Assembly: GCA_033675545.1 (NCBI GenBank)
Contig: JAWDGP010004033.1
Location: 588,501 to 652,500, forward strand
Length of the DNA stretch: 64,000 nt
Source: Elysia crispata
Taxonomy: Eukaryota; Mollusca; Gastropoda; Plakobranchidae
Direction of reading: 5' to 3'
This document shows, piece by piece, positions 1 through 12,060 of the stretch; the stretch's first letter is position 1; every line of letters begins with the position of its first letter. Both the position numbers and the translations under genes were made by a program. The notes beneath the pieces were generated by a model that was not told where the DNA came from, searched no databases, and saw nothing but the letters and a program-made list of their open reading frames with translations.

Positions 1-61
1 GAATAGACAGTTTTTAAAATGCAAATATGTTAACAAATCTTATTATAAATCTATTATCATG

Positions 62-817
62 TAGATAAAAATAAATTGGTAGCTATGAATTCCAGCAAGA
101 CAAAACACCTTGAGGTACTTATGGTAGGAATTCATTATGCTGTTAATAAGCGTTTAAAAGGATCTTTAAGAAGATTAGGCAAGTACAGATTTGGCTAATT
201 TCCGATATTCGGTATTGACCATTGACATAAATCTAGACAAAAAACTGCTTTCTAAACTCTTCCATGCTTCGGAAAAAAAATTTCAGGTCTCATATATATA
301 TATATATATACAACTTTATAAGTCCCTTGTGAAATCCATACTACTATACAACTGTAGCACATGGGCACTGACTCTCACCGAAGAAGAGAAAATAAACGCT
401 TTCCACCGAAAACAACTGAAAAAGGTCCTAAACATTAAATTTCCAGTAAAAATCACAAATAAGTCACTGTATAAAAAATGCCAGGAAAAGCCCCTCTCGC
501 TGCAAATTCTAAAAGCCCGGTGGAACCTCTTTGGGCATATTCTTCGAAGAGACAGCGACATCCCTGCCAACAGAGCAACAAGAGCCTACTTCATCCAATA
601 TGGCCACAAACTAAGAGGACGGCCGACAACAACTCTCCCAATCGTACTGAACAGAGATCTAGGACTAATTGACCATTTTAGACTCCATTCAACCGATGAT
701 CTGGTCAAAATCACTGAGCTCGCAAAGGACAGGAAACAGTGGAGAGAACTCTCTGCGAGGATAGAGAAAGCTGCCGAAGCGTCACAGACGGTGAACTGGG
801 ATGCGACACGGCAATAA
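62..817 (+). mobile_element. Broken non-LTR retrotransposon (LINE), 3' end of reverse transcriptase ORF
   Basis: The open frame 191-817 encodes about 208 residues resembling the thumb and C-terminal tail of LINE reverse transcriptases: a stretch like LYKSLVKSILLYNCSTWAL, then FHRKQLKKVL, then a WNLFGHILRRDSDIP segment and LAKDRKQWREL close to the stop. Upstream, 75-190 carries NSSKTKHLEV, like the end of the palm domain, in a frame that closes at 197. The copy is therefore 5'-truncated and broken by at least one frameshift, and a TA microsatellite (292-310) has expanded inside the open frame. Loss of the catalytic palm means it cannot be autonomous. The stop is followed almost at once by a TA array. 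The clade (CR1, RTE or Jockey-like) cannot be fixed by eye. Confidence 0.8.
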
Positions 818-826
818 GTCAGTAAG

Positions 827-828
<2 letters not shown>

Positions 829-898
<70 letters not shown>
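829..898. repeat. (TA)n microsatellite after the LINE remnant
   Basis: About 70 bases of nearly pure TA begin 12 bases after the retrotransposon stop codon. Position suggests it grew from the element's 3' tail, which for many LINEs is a simple repeat; that link is inferred. Confidence 0.95.
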
Positions 899-1020
899 GT
901 CTTTCATTCAGGTAAGAACTGATTCGTTTATTCTTTCTGGACATCAGCGGAATTTTCGTTTGTTGCAGCATGACTATGTGAAGCTACATATTTATGAGTT
1001 TGTTTATGTGTTCACAACCC

Positions 1021-1028
1021 TCTCTCTG

Positions 1029-1087
<59 letters not shown>

Positions 1088-1204
1088 GTCTGTCTGTCTC
1101 TGTCTGTCTCTGTCTGTCTCTGTCTGTTTGTCTGTCTGTCTGTCTCTTTCTCTGTCTCTGTCTCTGTCTCTGTCTGTCTCTCTGTCTGTCTCTGTCTGTC
1201 TCTG

Positions 1205-1297
<93 letters not shown>
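1021..1297. repeat. Compound (TC)n/(TCTG)n microsatellite
   Basis: Pure TC runs flank a central 1082-1224 segment mixing TCTG and TCTCTG units. The long open frames across it on both strands (poly-Leu/Ser, poly-Arg/Glu) are by-products of the repeat. Confidence 0.97.
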
Positions 1298-1299
<2 letters not shown>

Positions 1300-3071
1300 G
1301 TGTACCCAAGATTCATTCCTTCAATTTTCTAGATGATGAAAGAACGTAAAAAAAAAAAACAATGCCATATTAAAGAGATTTCTAAAAATATGAGTATACA
1401 ACGGTTCAGTTTTGGGTAAGCACGTTTAAACAGTGGAGTTTCGCCGGTGTCAAACATGAGGCAAGGTCAGTCACCTAACGGCGGCTCGAAACTCGAAGTG
1501 AGTAGAGCTCACAGTCACCTCTACATCGCATGATCATGATACACGTTGATTCGGGACCTCCAGTAGTTATACAGAGTTATAATAACTTTATTGTCTTCTA
1601 TTTTCAAATAGACAAAGAGCAACCTTGAGACGTCAATAATTATCAAGTTGCAATTATTCTATATGAATACTTTTCCGTAACATTGAACTGACAAAAATCC
1701 CTGCATGTCTTGCATGGCTGTGTTACTAAAAGTAACGGTTGGTTATGATTGGATCGGAACTTTTTAGCTGATCACGAAAATTAGCCAAGAGTCTTTCAAG
1801 TCAATCATAATGATTGGTTACATTTCATGTAACACAGATTTTAATTGGTTCTTCAAAAGAATATGGCTGTTTTTCTATTTTTATGATACCAGATGTCGAG
1901 GTCTAGCAGTGACTGAAGTAAATTACAAAAGGCGTGAGCTTTATTTGGACAATATTCTTGAATGTTGACGTTAAAAAGTAGTGAGCACCTAACACACCCG
2001 TGGCCTTTTGCACATGTTCAAAATTTCATCGCTCACTTCTCCATTTTGAATCGACGACTCGGTGTGAAAGACGCATACTTTTGGTCTACGCCTGTAAGAG
2101 CTAACCTTTTATGGCTTTGAAATGCTTTTAAATTTTTAAATATTCTTCGCAAAACTGTGTAAAGATCTAGTCAATGAAATCTCTGATATGGATCTAGTCT
2201 AGATTTAATTTTTTTTTCCATTTCGTTATCAAGTGCAAGACACGATGAAGCTCGAATGAAGAATCTCAGGTGAATAACATGTTATGTAAAGGGCAAGGTA
2301 TCCGTCTGGCGTCCTCATGTACCTGATTAGGATTCGTTTCATTTAAGTCTTCAGCTTGTGGTAAAATTGCAGATATCGGCCCACCTCACGTTGGGCTTCA
2401 CAATTGAATATTTCCCAACGAAATTGAAACTTGTGGTTAAATGGGATTTTATAGCAACGCAAAGTATGCTTATATTTTGAAAAGTAATTATTTGCGACGA
2501 ATAAAACCTTCATATTTGTGTTCAACATATCAAATTCATCATGATAAAATACAATTTTAAATATTAGGGTGAGTTGGGCCGATATCTGCATTCATACGCA
2601 GCTTATTTCCTCTCATTTGGTTATTGTGGGCACAAAAAGGCTTGCAAAACTAATATATTTTATTTCCTGGAAGATAAATGAAAGAATAAAGGAATCTAAG
2701 GTCTATGTGTGGGACAACTTTGGCTACACAATGAAACACATCGGGTGCCTGCCTTCAGTGAATTAAAAGGCTCGCCCTAAAACTTCAGCTCATCTTCAAA
2801 ATAAAGTAGTGCCATCTGTGTGGGATCTTTTTGTGACAGTCAAGCTGAAAGCAAATTAAAATAGTAGCTTTTAGTAGATACACTTAAAAAGCGTTTCAAA
2901 TGCTGCAACATGACTCAGTATTAGACCTGTGAGTTCAAAACATACATTTTGCTTGCTGCTCAAAGAAAAGTCTTTTATTAATTTTCTATTATTGTAGTTT
3001 AACTTTTTATTTCTTGCTTATATTCATTACAATTTCTTGATTTTTATCATTACTATTGATATTATTGTTAC
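1298..3071. other. Gene-free AT-rich sequence
   Basis: No open frame with recognisable protein features on either strand. The stretch around 2400-2560 has a diverged partner at 4075-4190 (see the separate repeat entry). Nothing else was recognised. Confidence 0.6.
2400..2560. repeat. Diverged interspersed repeat, copy 1
   Basis: Shares a colinear block with 4075-4190: in both, a run like TATTTGCG is followed by a TTCA..TTCGTATTCA-like segment and then an ATCAAAxx(C)ATCA segment. Read on the minus strand the two give similar short peptides (NTNMKVLFVANNYFS here, NTNLKLSFCANKYFS there), but both frames are short and end differently, so this is more likely an old dispersed repeat than a gene. 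Confidence 0.55.
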
Positions 3072-3593
<522 letters not shown>

Positions 3594-3800
3594 GAGGCCT
3601 ACTATTTTTAGCTTCATTATTATTGTTTCCACTGCTGCTCCATATGCTGCTGAGGTAACAACAGTTGCAACTACAATTACTCCCCACCGACTTTTAGCGC
3701 AAACTTCAAATGACCTTTTTGTTTAAAACATGCAATTTAATTATTCACTGAATGAGTTCATCTGAGGTTGCCTTTTTGATGCACTGTACTCTTATAAAAG

Positions 3801-3868
3801 CCTGATAAGAGACTTAGCGAAGATTATCTTTAAAAAAGCCTGATAAGAGACTTAGCGAAGATTATCTT
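3801..3868. repeat. 38-bp tandem duplication
   Basis: The unit starting CCTGATAAGAGACTTAGCG at 3801 recurs at 3839 with about 30 identical bases, an apparently recent tandem duplication. Confidence 0.9.
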
Positions 3869-4074
3869 AAACTTGCAATCGTGAATTGTGGATGTCATTT
3901 GGCAATTTTTATGTTTTTATCTTAGATTCCATGCTAGCAGGCAAGGTGACTGTGTCATATCATGTGCATAGAATGAAATTGACGAACCTGAACGTTTTTT
4001 GGTCAATTTGTAGAATCGGACCAACTTTTGCTAGAAAGTTATATCCCTTGACGAAATGAACGCATGCTAAGCAA

Positions 4075-4190
4075 GATAAAGAGGGGGAAACCAATGCCAA
4101 TATCTTGAAAAATATTTATTTGCGCAAAATGAGAGCTTCAAATTCGTATTCAGCACATCAAAATACATCAGATAAATATCATTTGCAAAC
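4075..4190. repeat. Diverged interspersed repeat, copy 2
   Basis: Partner of the block at 2400-2560, in the same orientation. See that entry. Confidence 0.55.
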
Positions 4191-6165
4191 CCAAATAGCT
4201 GTTGGTCCGATAGTAAAAAAACACCCGTTTTTTTCCCTAAATGGCTACCCAGCATGTTGACCCTACAGCTGTCTAAATGAAGCTAAGTTTAATTCTATTC
4301 TTCTCATTTGTTTTAAAAAATGGAGAGTTGAATATAGTTTTTATTGTTGCGCGTATAGATCTATTCCCCTCCCCACCCTCTTCATACACACAGACACCCT
4401 TCCACTCATTGTCACTCTAGAATTTGTGTTGGAACTGTTTGCATTAAATTATTTTTGGTCAAATCTAGCGCTAGTGATGAAATAGTTTTGAAGCAAAATT
4501 TATTTTCTCACGGAATTATCGTAACCAGTTACCATTCATGTTCGCGTGTTGTACTCTCCTTTGACAATTCTAAAGATCGTTTAGCCTAGTCTCATTTGAG
4601 CACTCTTTCTTCACCTTTTTAAAAACTGAAACATGTTTGTGTCCTATTTTTTTTTAAAAACCCGCGCCAGTTTGATAATTCTTATTTCTTATCTTGCGCA
4701 TGGTACATCTTATAACGATGCCATAAGCAGATTTTTCCTTCTAAAGTTTTAAGGGCTATTGTATTCCTGGTTTCTTAATGTGCTTTGAGTCACCAGACAC
4801 TGCCTACTGCTTGCCTTTCTCTCTACCATTATCTTCATCAAGGTTTCTAGACTGGAGCTATTATTGTAATTATATTCTCAAACTTAACTGCCCCTAATTA
4901 CATATTAAAAACCTGATGTTCTTATTTTTTTTTTTTGCATTACTGGACTTCTACCACCATCATGATTTTAATGTGAAAATGCATCTTTTCTGTTATTTCC
5001 ACACCCTTATAACAAATATAAAAATTTCATTCACTGCATTTTATTAGTGAGATATTTGTTTATTGACGCACTTTTTCAATGCTCCTTTAAGGGAAAATGT
5101 CACATTGCTTTCAGAAGCAACTGAGAAAGCCAAAGTAGACACTGGAGATGGAAGTAGAAGTACTAGTTTACCTTTTTTTTCCATTTGGTTCTCTAAGTAT
5201 CACATTATACAATACCGTGTAAACTTGACATTTGCAAACAAAAATAAGCGAACTCATGCACAAGCATTTTGGGTTTGCTTTGGTATGAACAATTTTCAGC
5301 CATGATCAAGGTTCTTCGATGTTTTAGAACAGTTCTAGTAGCAGCTGCTTTGCAGCTATTTTCTTCCGCATTCTTTCTTCCTATGACTTTTGAAACCATC
5401 TTTCCTCTTTTTCTTGCCCTTTTAGCTTGCAGCGCGATTCTTCAATCTTTCGGACTACTACCTTATCAATTCCTCCTTCTCACATTCCTCTTTAATTGGC
5501 AAAGACCCTATCATGCTTTTGCCTATCTCTTTTCAAAATTTTCTTCTTTCGCTTCAATTTTCACTTGTTTCTAGCTACTTTCTGAGCATCAGCTCTGCTC
5601 TACATATTTTCACTTTAATCCTTTTTCGGTTCATTTTTTTCCCATATTTTTTGGCTTCAGCTGCAATTTCTCCTTTATCTTCTCTGTCCCCAAGTCTATA
5701 TCTTTGTCCATCTCTCCACTGACTTTCAGCTCTTCTCTTTTCTTTTTCTGTCAATCTCTCCGCTGACTTTCAACCCTTCTCATCTCCCTTTCCATCCACT
5801 CTTATTTCCCCTGTTTGTCGTCCCTGTGGCTTTCAACCCTTCTCATCTTTCCTCCCACTTCTTTCTTTTCCTATTTATCTCTCGACTTTCAGCCTTTCTC
5901 ATCTTTCCTCCTATCCAGTCTTTCTTATCCTGTGTCTCTCTTCTATGACTGCCAACCTTCCTCATCTTTCCTCTTATCCAGCCTTTTCTTCTCTATCTCT
6001 CCTGACTGCCAGCCTTTCTCATCTTTCCTCCTATCCAGTTTTTTTCCTTTCAATCTCTCCTCTGACTTTAAGCTTCTCTCACCTTTCTTCCTATCCAGTC
6101 TTTCTTTTCCTGTCTATCTCTCCTCTGACTTTCAGCCGTTCTTTTCACCTTTCGTCCTATCAGAC

Positions 6166-6252
6166 CCAGATGATGGTCAGGGCCACAGAGGGTTGTGCTG
6201 ACAGAACGGAGGTGCGACGTTCTAGGCCCGATCTGACCTATCTGATGTCTGG
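6166..6252. repeat. Imperfect inverted repeat beside the hairpin array
   Basis: The arm at 6166-6184 (CCAGATGATGGTCAGGGCC) pairs imperfectly with 6225-6252, which begins GGCCCGATCTGACC and ends TGTCTGG. The arms bracket a 40-base loop. It lies just before the covarying hairpin minisatellite. Confidence 0.5.
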
Positions 6253-6273
6253 AGCCTAACAATCTTTGTGGCA

Positions 6274-6530
6274 GTGGAGGTTACAATGACATTGCACATA
6301 GTCATTGCCTCTAGGTTTGTGAAAAAGGCAGAGGTTGCATTGACATAGCACAAAGTCAATGCCTCTGGGTTTCTGAGTCGTCGCAGGTTGCAATGACATT
6401 GCAGTTGTTCATTGCCACTGTGACTGAAAAAAGCAGAGGTTGCAATGGCATTGCACTGAGCCATTGCCTCTGGCTCTGCAAACAGGCGGAGGTTGCAATG
6501 ACATTGCACTTAGTCATTGCCTCTGAGTTT
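6274..6530. repeat. Five-unit minisatellite, each unit a stem-loop with covarying arms
   Basis: Five units spaced 52-54 bases apart. Each has a left arm like CAGAGGTTGCAATGAC, a short loop ATTGCACxxA, and a right arm like GTCATTGCCTCTG, which is the reverse complement of the left arm apart from a TTG bulge. Right arms start near 6301, 6355, 6408, 6460 and 6513. In unit 2 the arms read GCATTGAC and GTCAATGC; in unit 4 they read CAATGGC and GCCATTG, so changes in one arm are matched in the other. Unit 3 is the most decayed. Confidence 0.85.
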
Positions 6531-7700
6531 GCAGCTGAACGCACAAGTTGCGGCCCTAATGGTAGTAGCCTCAAGAGGGTGCATGAACAGAAACCAGAAA
6601 ATCATTTTATGGCTCATATCTTCTCCTTCCTTAGTCCATTTCTGCTTGTCTTTCTCTTGTTTTTCTCCTACTCACTTTCCTCTGACTCTTCTCCTCCTTT
6701 TCCTCCTACCCACTTCCTCTGACTGTTCTCTCCCTTTTTCTCCTACCTGCTCCCTCTGATTCCTCTCTTCCTTTCCCCCTACCTGCTTGCCCTTACTCTT
6801 TTTCTTTTCCTTCTACTGCTTCCTCTGACTCTTCTCTTCATTTTCCTCCTACCTGCTTCCTGTCTCGTCTGTCCCTTTTCCTCCTACCAGCTTCTTCCGT
6901 CCCTTCTCTTCCTTTCCTCCTACCTGCTTTGTCTGACCCTTCTCTTCCATTTCCTCCTACCCACTTCGTTTGACCCTTCTCTTTGTTTTCCTCCTACCAC
7001 TTTTCTCTGACCCCTCCCTTCTTTTCCTCCTACCCGCTTTCCTATGACCTTTCTCTTCCTTTTCCTCTATCCTTCTGCTATCCTCACATTTATGGCATCC
7101 AGCCATTTACTTCTTTTTTTCCACCATCTGGTGGTCTATATTTCTCCATTTTCACCTATTTGATGGCTTCGGTTCTATGTGTTTTCCTCGAAATTCTGGC
7201 TTCCAGTTTCCCCTTCCCTTTTTCCTTTGTCGTATGACTTCCATAAGTTCTGATTTGTTATCCCCGAATCAGCGGCCTCAGCATATTTCTTTTGTTGTCC
7301 TCAAATCAATTGTCTCCAGTCTTTCTTCCTTTTCTTTATTCGATGGCTTTTAATGTTTCTCTTCAATTTTCCTCATATATATTCTTCCTTTTTCTTTCTA
7401 CTTGGTGGTCTTTAACCCTACTCTTTTGTTTTTCTCTGTCCGACTGCCTCCATTGCTCTTCCACTGTGAACTTCTGGTTATTTACTCTTTTTCCTCTATT
7501 CCGTGTCTAGTTCTCATATTGTTGTCCTTTTTCTTCTACACGATATATCTTTTTTTTTTATTTCCTTTTTTCTGTAATCTGATGGCTTCAATTAATTATC
7601 CTCTTTTCCTCAGATTTATGGTCTCTAGCCATTAATTTTCTTACTTTGTCCTCCAACTCAAATAAACTATCTCTTTTCAGTTTTTATTTGTTGTAACATA

Positions 7701-8685
7701 TCTTAGATCATTCCAAACTTAAAATGTTATTTTTAGTGTAAATGCCTTTGCCTAATACATGTTTTGATCCTGACTTATGTAAATTGCTTTAAATTTTTCT
7801 ATTCTCGAGGGGATATTAAAAAATCCAAGTGGATTTTATATGGCAATGCTGAAAAAATGATTACAAAAACTGAGACAATTGAGCTAATCAATTATTAGTT
7901 CTTGCTACCTCATCTGTTCCTGAAAACTAAGGCATCAACATCAATAAACATATTCCCACATACCTGTTTTGTTCATGTGATTCACTTTGACTTAATAAGG
8001 CTCCTGCCCTAAATCTCAAAGCCTTGAGATCATGACTCGGGAGGTTTTAGGCATGTAAAAATAATTCTCAATCTGCAGGGCTAATCACTAGATTGATTTT
8101 TGTTTACCTTTAAACATGGCTCTTTAAATTGAAAATAACTGTTGTACAATCGTGGAGTTAGAAAAAAAAGTTGGAAACTTTTAAATAAAAAACGCTGCGA
8201 GAGGTTTCTACCACACATGTATCACAAAGAAACTGATTTTCTGTATTAAGAATTTCTATTTAAGAAAATTAAGTAAAAAATCTCTCACCAGGCTTCAATC
8301 TCCTCACAATGGACCAACAGTTTTGGTCGGTTCCGCTTCTCCAATAGTTGAAAAATCCACGAATAATGGACAGGATCACTTCTTTTTTCTGGTGTAATAT
8401 GATGTAATAAAAGATTACTAAATTGGATGTTAAAAGCTAACGAGTTTAAATGCTATGTTGCTGAATCTTGGCTTAATATCGCAGCTTTCTTTAATAATAT
8501 GAAGTTAGCGAGGAACAGTTGATTATGCACAGTCTTGTCGTTTTGAGTAAAATTTAAGAAGTCTGAAGATTTAGCAACTTGCCCTCCTCACCTCGTAGGA
8601 GGATAATTGAGAGTTTATCATAATGTGCAAATGTTGCTTAAATATGAATATCACTGGTGAAAATTCGACCAATAAATGGTGGCAA
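7701..8685. other. Gene-free AT-rich sequence
   Basis: No recognisable coding, RNA or repeat structure was seen in this stretch. Confidence 0.5.
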
Positions 8686-8870
8686 AGGGCATAGACTGAG
8701 CGTTCCCGCGGATATCAGCAGGATCAACTTACGGGTTCGAGTCCCACACCATCGAGGGGAGGCTTAGTTTTGACAGAGTTAAAGGATCTGAGATCCCCTT
8801 GTTGTGAACGGGCTTCATGAAACTATAAATCATGTTGTGCTTCTAAAAATCATATGTTTAGTTTAGACAC
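8686..8870 (+). mobile_element. Possible tRNA-derived SINE remnant
   Basis: GGGTTCGAGTCCCACACC (about 8733-8750) is a near-perfect RNA polymerase III B box. Upstream, GGCATAGACTGAGCGTTCCC is only a weak A box. Downstream, AAGGATCTGAGATC...TTGTTGTGAACGGGCT resembles a phrase that recurs near 16800 and 24920 (GATCACTGTGTTGTGGACGGGCT in the first), which suggests a dispersed element body. No poly-A tail or target-site duplication was found. Confidence 0.45.
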
Positions 8871-9985
8871 TGCTTTTTCTTATAAACATTTTGTTTTCTC
8901 CTTTATCTTTTTATAATGTCTACTCCTCATCAGTCATCTTTCTCTCCATATGAATCTCTTTCTCTTCCTTTCTCTCTCTTCCTTCGTCTAACAGATCCTG
9001 GATGTTGCCGATCCAAAGACTTCAAAAACTTTAACTCTCTGAGTGAGCCATGAAAGATGCGCGAGGTGTCTAAAGTTCCAGTTGTGAACAGAAGTTGTTG
9101 AAGCTGCCCTAGGACATATGGGGTGAAAATGTTTATTGGTTTCCCACATCTAGATGATTAAGTTTATAGCAACATAAAATATATCTTTGAACACACAATT
9201 TTAATAATTCTTTCAAACCTCACTGTACATCAAGTTTTATTGTTCGCTCTTTGACTTGTAAACACTCTTTAAGATACCCTGAAATTGTTTAAAAATCAAC
9301 GCTTGCTTCTGATTTCTCCGTTTATGTAGTTGTATATTTGTGCTATTTAGACTCAGAGCAAATTTTTACGGTGATCTTTCGCTTCTTTGCTTTCTGAACT
9401 GTCTCTTCTGATCCCCTCTCCCTCATCTCAGCTTGACCTTGACTTTGACATCTTAGACCAGCAATGTGTACTGTCACCTAACCAGAAAGCACATACAGAT
9501 TCACATCAATTGGTTTGACTACTGGAGCATTCCATATGGAGGTGTGAGAGGAGAATTTTACAAGAAACGGTGGGTCGGTAAGTTAGACAAGTCATTATTA
9601 AAATGGCAAAGAAAAATATTTTGTTAGAAAGCCATACCCTGGTCTTGTTTCTTTAAAAGGAAATTGCATGATAATAATTATTTTATACTGTTTCTGTTGC
9701 AGACATAGTTTTCGTGGTTTCAAGAATCTGTTAAAATCAGGGCAAATAGTCGATAAGTAATTCTTATTAAAACTTAAATCACTAGCTTTTACAAGTTTAA
9801 TCAAAGAATAAATTTTACTTTGTTTTTTCAAAATTAGAAATTTGCTTTTAGGTCCATTCAAATACTTCAACTTAAAAAAAAAATACTAACAAAAAAAAAA
9901 GTAGAGCCCTTATTCCCTTTCCTTTAGATCTGAGGGTCTCCTGAAAAGGATAATCTTGAGCGTGCCTAGACAGCGCTAAGGTTGT
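8871..9985. other. Gene-free sequence
   Basis: Contains CT-rich stretches and one well-formed splice-acceptor-like site near 8999 whose downstream frame closes after 15 codons. No supported gene. Confidence 0.5.
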
Positions 9986-10280
9986 AATCTGGACCACTGC
10001 AGTACTTCATCAGCAGCTAAATCAGAGAGATATGACCATTGACCAAAAACTAAACCTGAGAGATTGGCCAGAGCATGTTTCTTGATAGATGCTCTGACAA
10101 AAGTATGTATGTATGTTCACTTTCTCTCCCCTCCTATCTTCCTATTTCATAATGTTCTATTGCCGTCATCTATCTTTGTCTCTGTATTATTCACCCTCAC
10201 CTTACAACCATCCTCTCTTCTCTCTTCTTCTCTTTCCCTCTCCAAAAAATCCTAATCTTTCCTTTTTTTGTCCTCTCCCA

Positions 10281-10405
<125 letters not shown>

Positions 10406-11094
10406 TTTTTTCTTTCTGTATTATATGTGTCTCCTCAATTTCTCAGAATTAACGTTTATGTGACCAAGTTAAGTTCCATTCTTTATTTAAACAAACTGGG
10501 AGTAGTATAAACTACTTAAGTTGTTTATATTAATACATGGTATTATCAGATTATTTCCGCTAGTTTTATCCATAAATAGTATGATTTGTAAGTCCCAACA
10601 ACTTTTTAAGCTCCTGAACCCACATTTTATCGCATCCAGCAAATCAATGTACCCATAGACACAAAGATTGTTGGTGAATATTATGTGCGGGCAGTAATTT
10701 GGTTTATGCACTTGCACTGAATTTTGTGTCGACTGACTTAGTGGGTTCAACAAACCTGACAACTTGGGATAATGTAACTTGCAACGTCCAGTTTTTCCAG
10801 TGATTTAAAAAAATGCATGTGGAAGCAAGAAAAAAACTCTTCATGACAAAGCAGCAGTTATGTCTTTAATCGATTAATCAATCTATAATGTTAAGTGAGA
10901 AATGTTTTTTTCCTCGCAGGTGATGCTGGGCCGATGTCGAGTTTCACAGAATGATCTCCAATTACTTACCATCAAGCTGCAAAATGGAGTGACGTCTCAG
11001 TCAGGATGGATCTTGCTGAGTGGATATGGCGGGTTTAGTTGACTTTGTAGTTTAGTTTGTGTTAATGGAATTCGTAAATGTTAAAGGGACCACT

Positions 11095-12060
11095 CTGTTT
11101 GGCTCATATTTGCCTGATGGAGGCTTATCTGTTCTTTATACTGCCTGATGGAGGCTTAAATCTGCTATCCCAAAGAGAGGCTAATCGGTCCAGTAATGCA
11201 GTGCCCAACGGAGGCAAATCTATTTAGCTTTGTACTGGCTTTCAAAAGGCTCACATTTGCAATCCCAGAGAAATGTATCTTTAAGACTGGTAATGCCTGA
11301 TGGGGAGTCAAGTATGCCATTCCACAAAGAGTTCAGATCTACACTACCTGACAGGGGCTTAATTCTGAGCTCCATAAAGTCGGGAAATAAGATTTGGGCC
11401 CCATCACTTCAGTTCCGCCTTCTCCTCGACTCAGGCTCAACTTCTTAAGTTAAATATGAAAAAAAGCCATAGAGCAATATGTGTTATAGATAGGCCACAT
11501 CAATCATCAAACAAATCTGTCTGAAAAGGCTGATATGGTCTCATATTCACATTCCATAGGAAAGCTAATAGATTGGGCCCTGAATTGCCTGATGGTGACA
11601 TATTTTTATCGTCGCTGAAAGAAGGCGATCTGTTTGGTTAACCATCTCAATAAAAAGTTTCTTTTCAGCTATGTTATGACCGACATGCTAATCAATTCAA
11701 CTCTGCACTCTTTGATGCGGGCTCAATCCTATCCAAGGGGAGGCTAATCTATTCAGCTCTGCACTGCTTGATTTTGCCATCCATGGGAAAGCTAAGCTCT
11801 GTATTGCCCGATGGGGAAACCAGTTTTCTTTCTCAGCAAAAAGTTTGTCAACTCTGTAATAACTGATGGAGGCTATTAGATTCCCATCCTCATTGTCCGG
11901 CAGGACTTTATTTTGCCATCTAGAGGGTGTTCATCTGTTCAAATCTGTACTTTTGATGGAAGGTTGTCATACCAGAGGTCTCCTTGTCCAACGGAGACTA
12001 ATCAGTTCAGCTTTGCCTGAAAAAGGATTAACTATCATCTTGTTTGTGAGCCAGTGATAG
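11095..12060 (+). repeat. Degenerate ~55-bp repeat cluster, left copy
   Basis: Many imperfect units with the core GCACTGCCCGATGGAGGCT, followed by (CAAT)TTTGCCATCC(TAGGGG)AGGCTAAT and CTGTTCAGCTCTG. Copies vary strongly. The same phrases recur at 16545-16760, 19620-20160 and 24650-24850. Confidence 0.7.

Larger units (their letters stand above)
3593..5400. other. Gene-free AT-rich sequence
   Basis: Contains a perfect short direct repeat (3801-3868) and a diverged repeat copy (4075-4190). No credible coding exon was seen on either strand. Confidence 0.6.
5400..7700. repeat. Long polypyrimidine tract (plus strand) built of degenerate minisatellites
   Basis: About 2.3 kb in which the plus strand is mostly C and T, interrupted only by the mixed segment 6160-6600. 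Two minisatellites are visible. From about 5750 to 6150, units of 57-63 bases read roughly CTGACTTTCAGCC, TTTCTCATCTTTCCTCCTA, then a TCCAGTCTTTC-like end. From about 6640 to 7060, units near 44 bases read TTCCTCTGACTCTTCTC plus TTTTCCTCCTACCTGC. Ser/Leu/Phe-rich open frames here are repeat artefacts. Confidence 0.85.

Noticed and set aside
801..1349. Long Leu/Ser and Arg/Glu open frames
   Set aside because: Entirely explained by the TA and TC microsatellites; both strands are open, as expected for simple repeats.
5269..5574. Hydrophobic 101-codon frame resembling a membrane protein
   Set aside because: Lies at the start of a polypyrimidine tract, which gives Phe/Leu/Ser-rich frames by composition; no start context, splice signals or motif.
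8999..9050. Well-formed splice acceptor followed by ILDVADPKTSKTLTL and a stop
   Set aside because: Could be a terminal exon, but no upstream exon or donor in phase was found and the peptide is too short to judge.
10919..11042. Acceptor-like CTCGCAG followed by a 40-codon frame
   Set aside because: The paralogous site near 19445 has a stop after 13 codons and no partner exons are visible.
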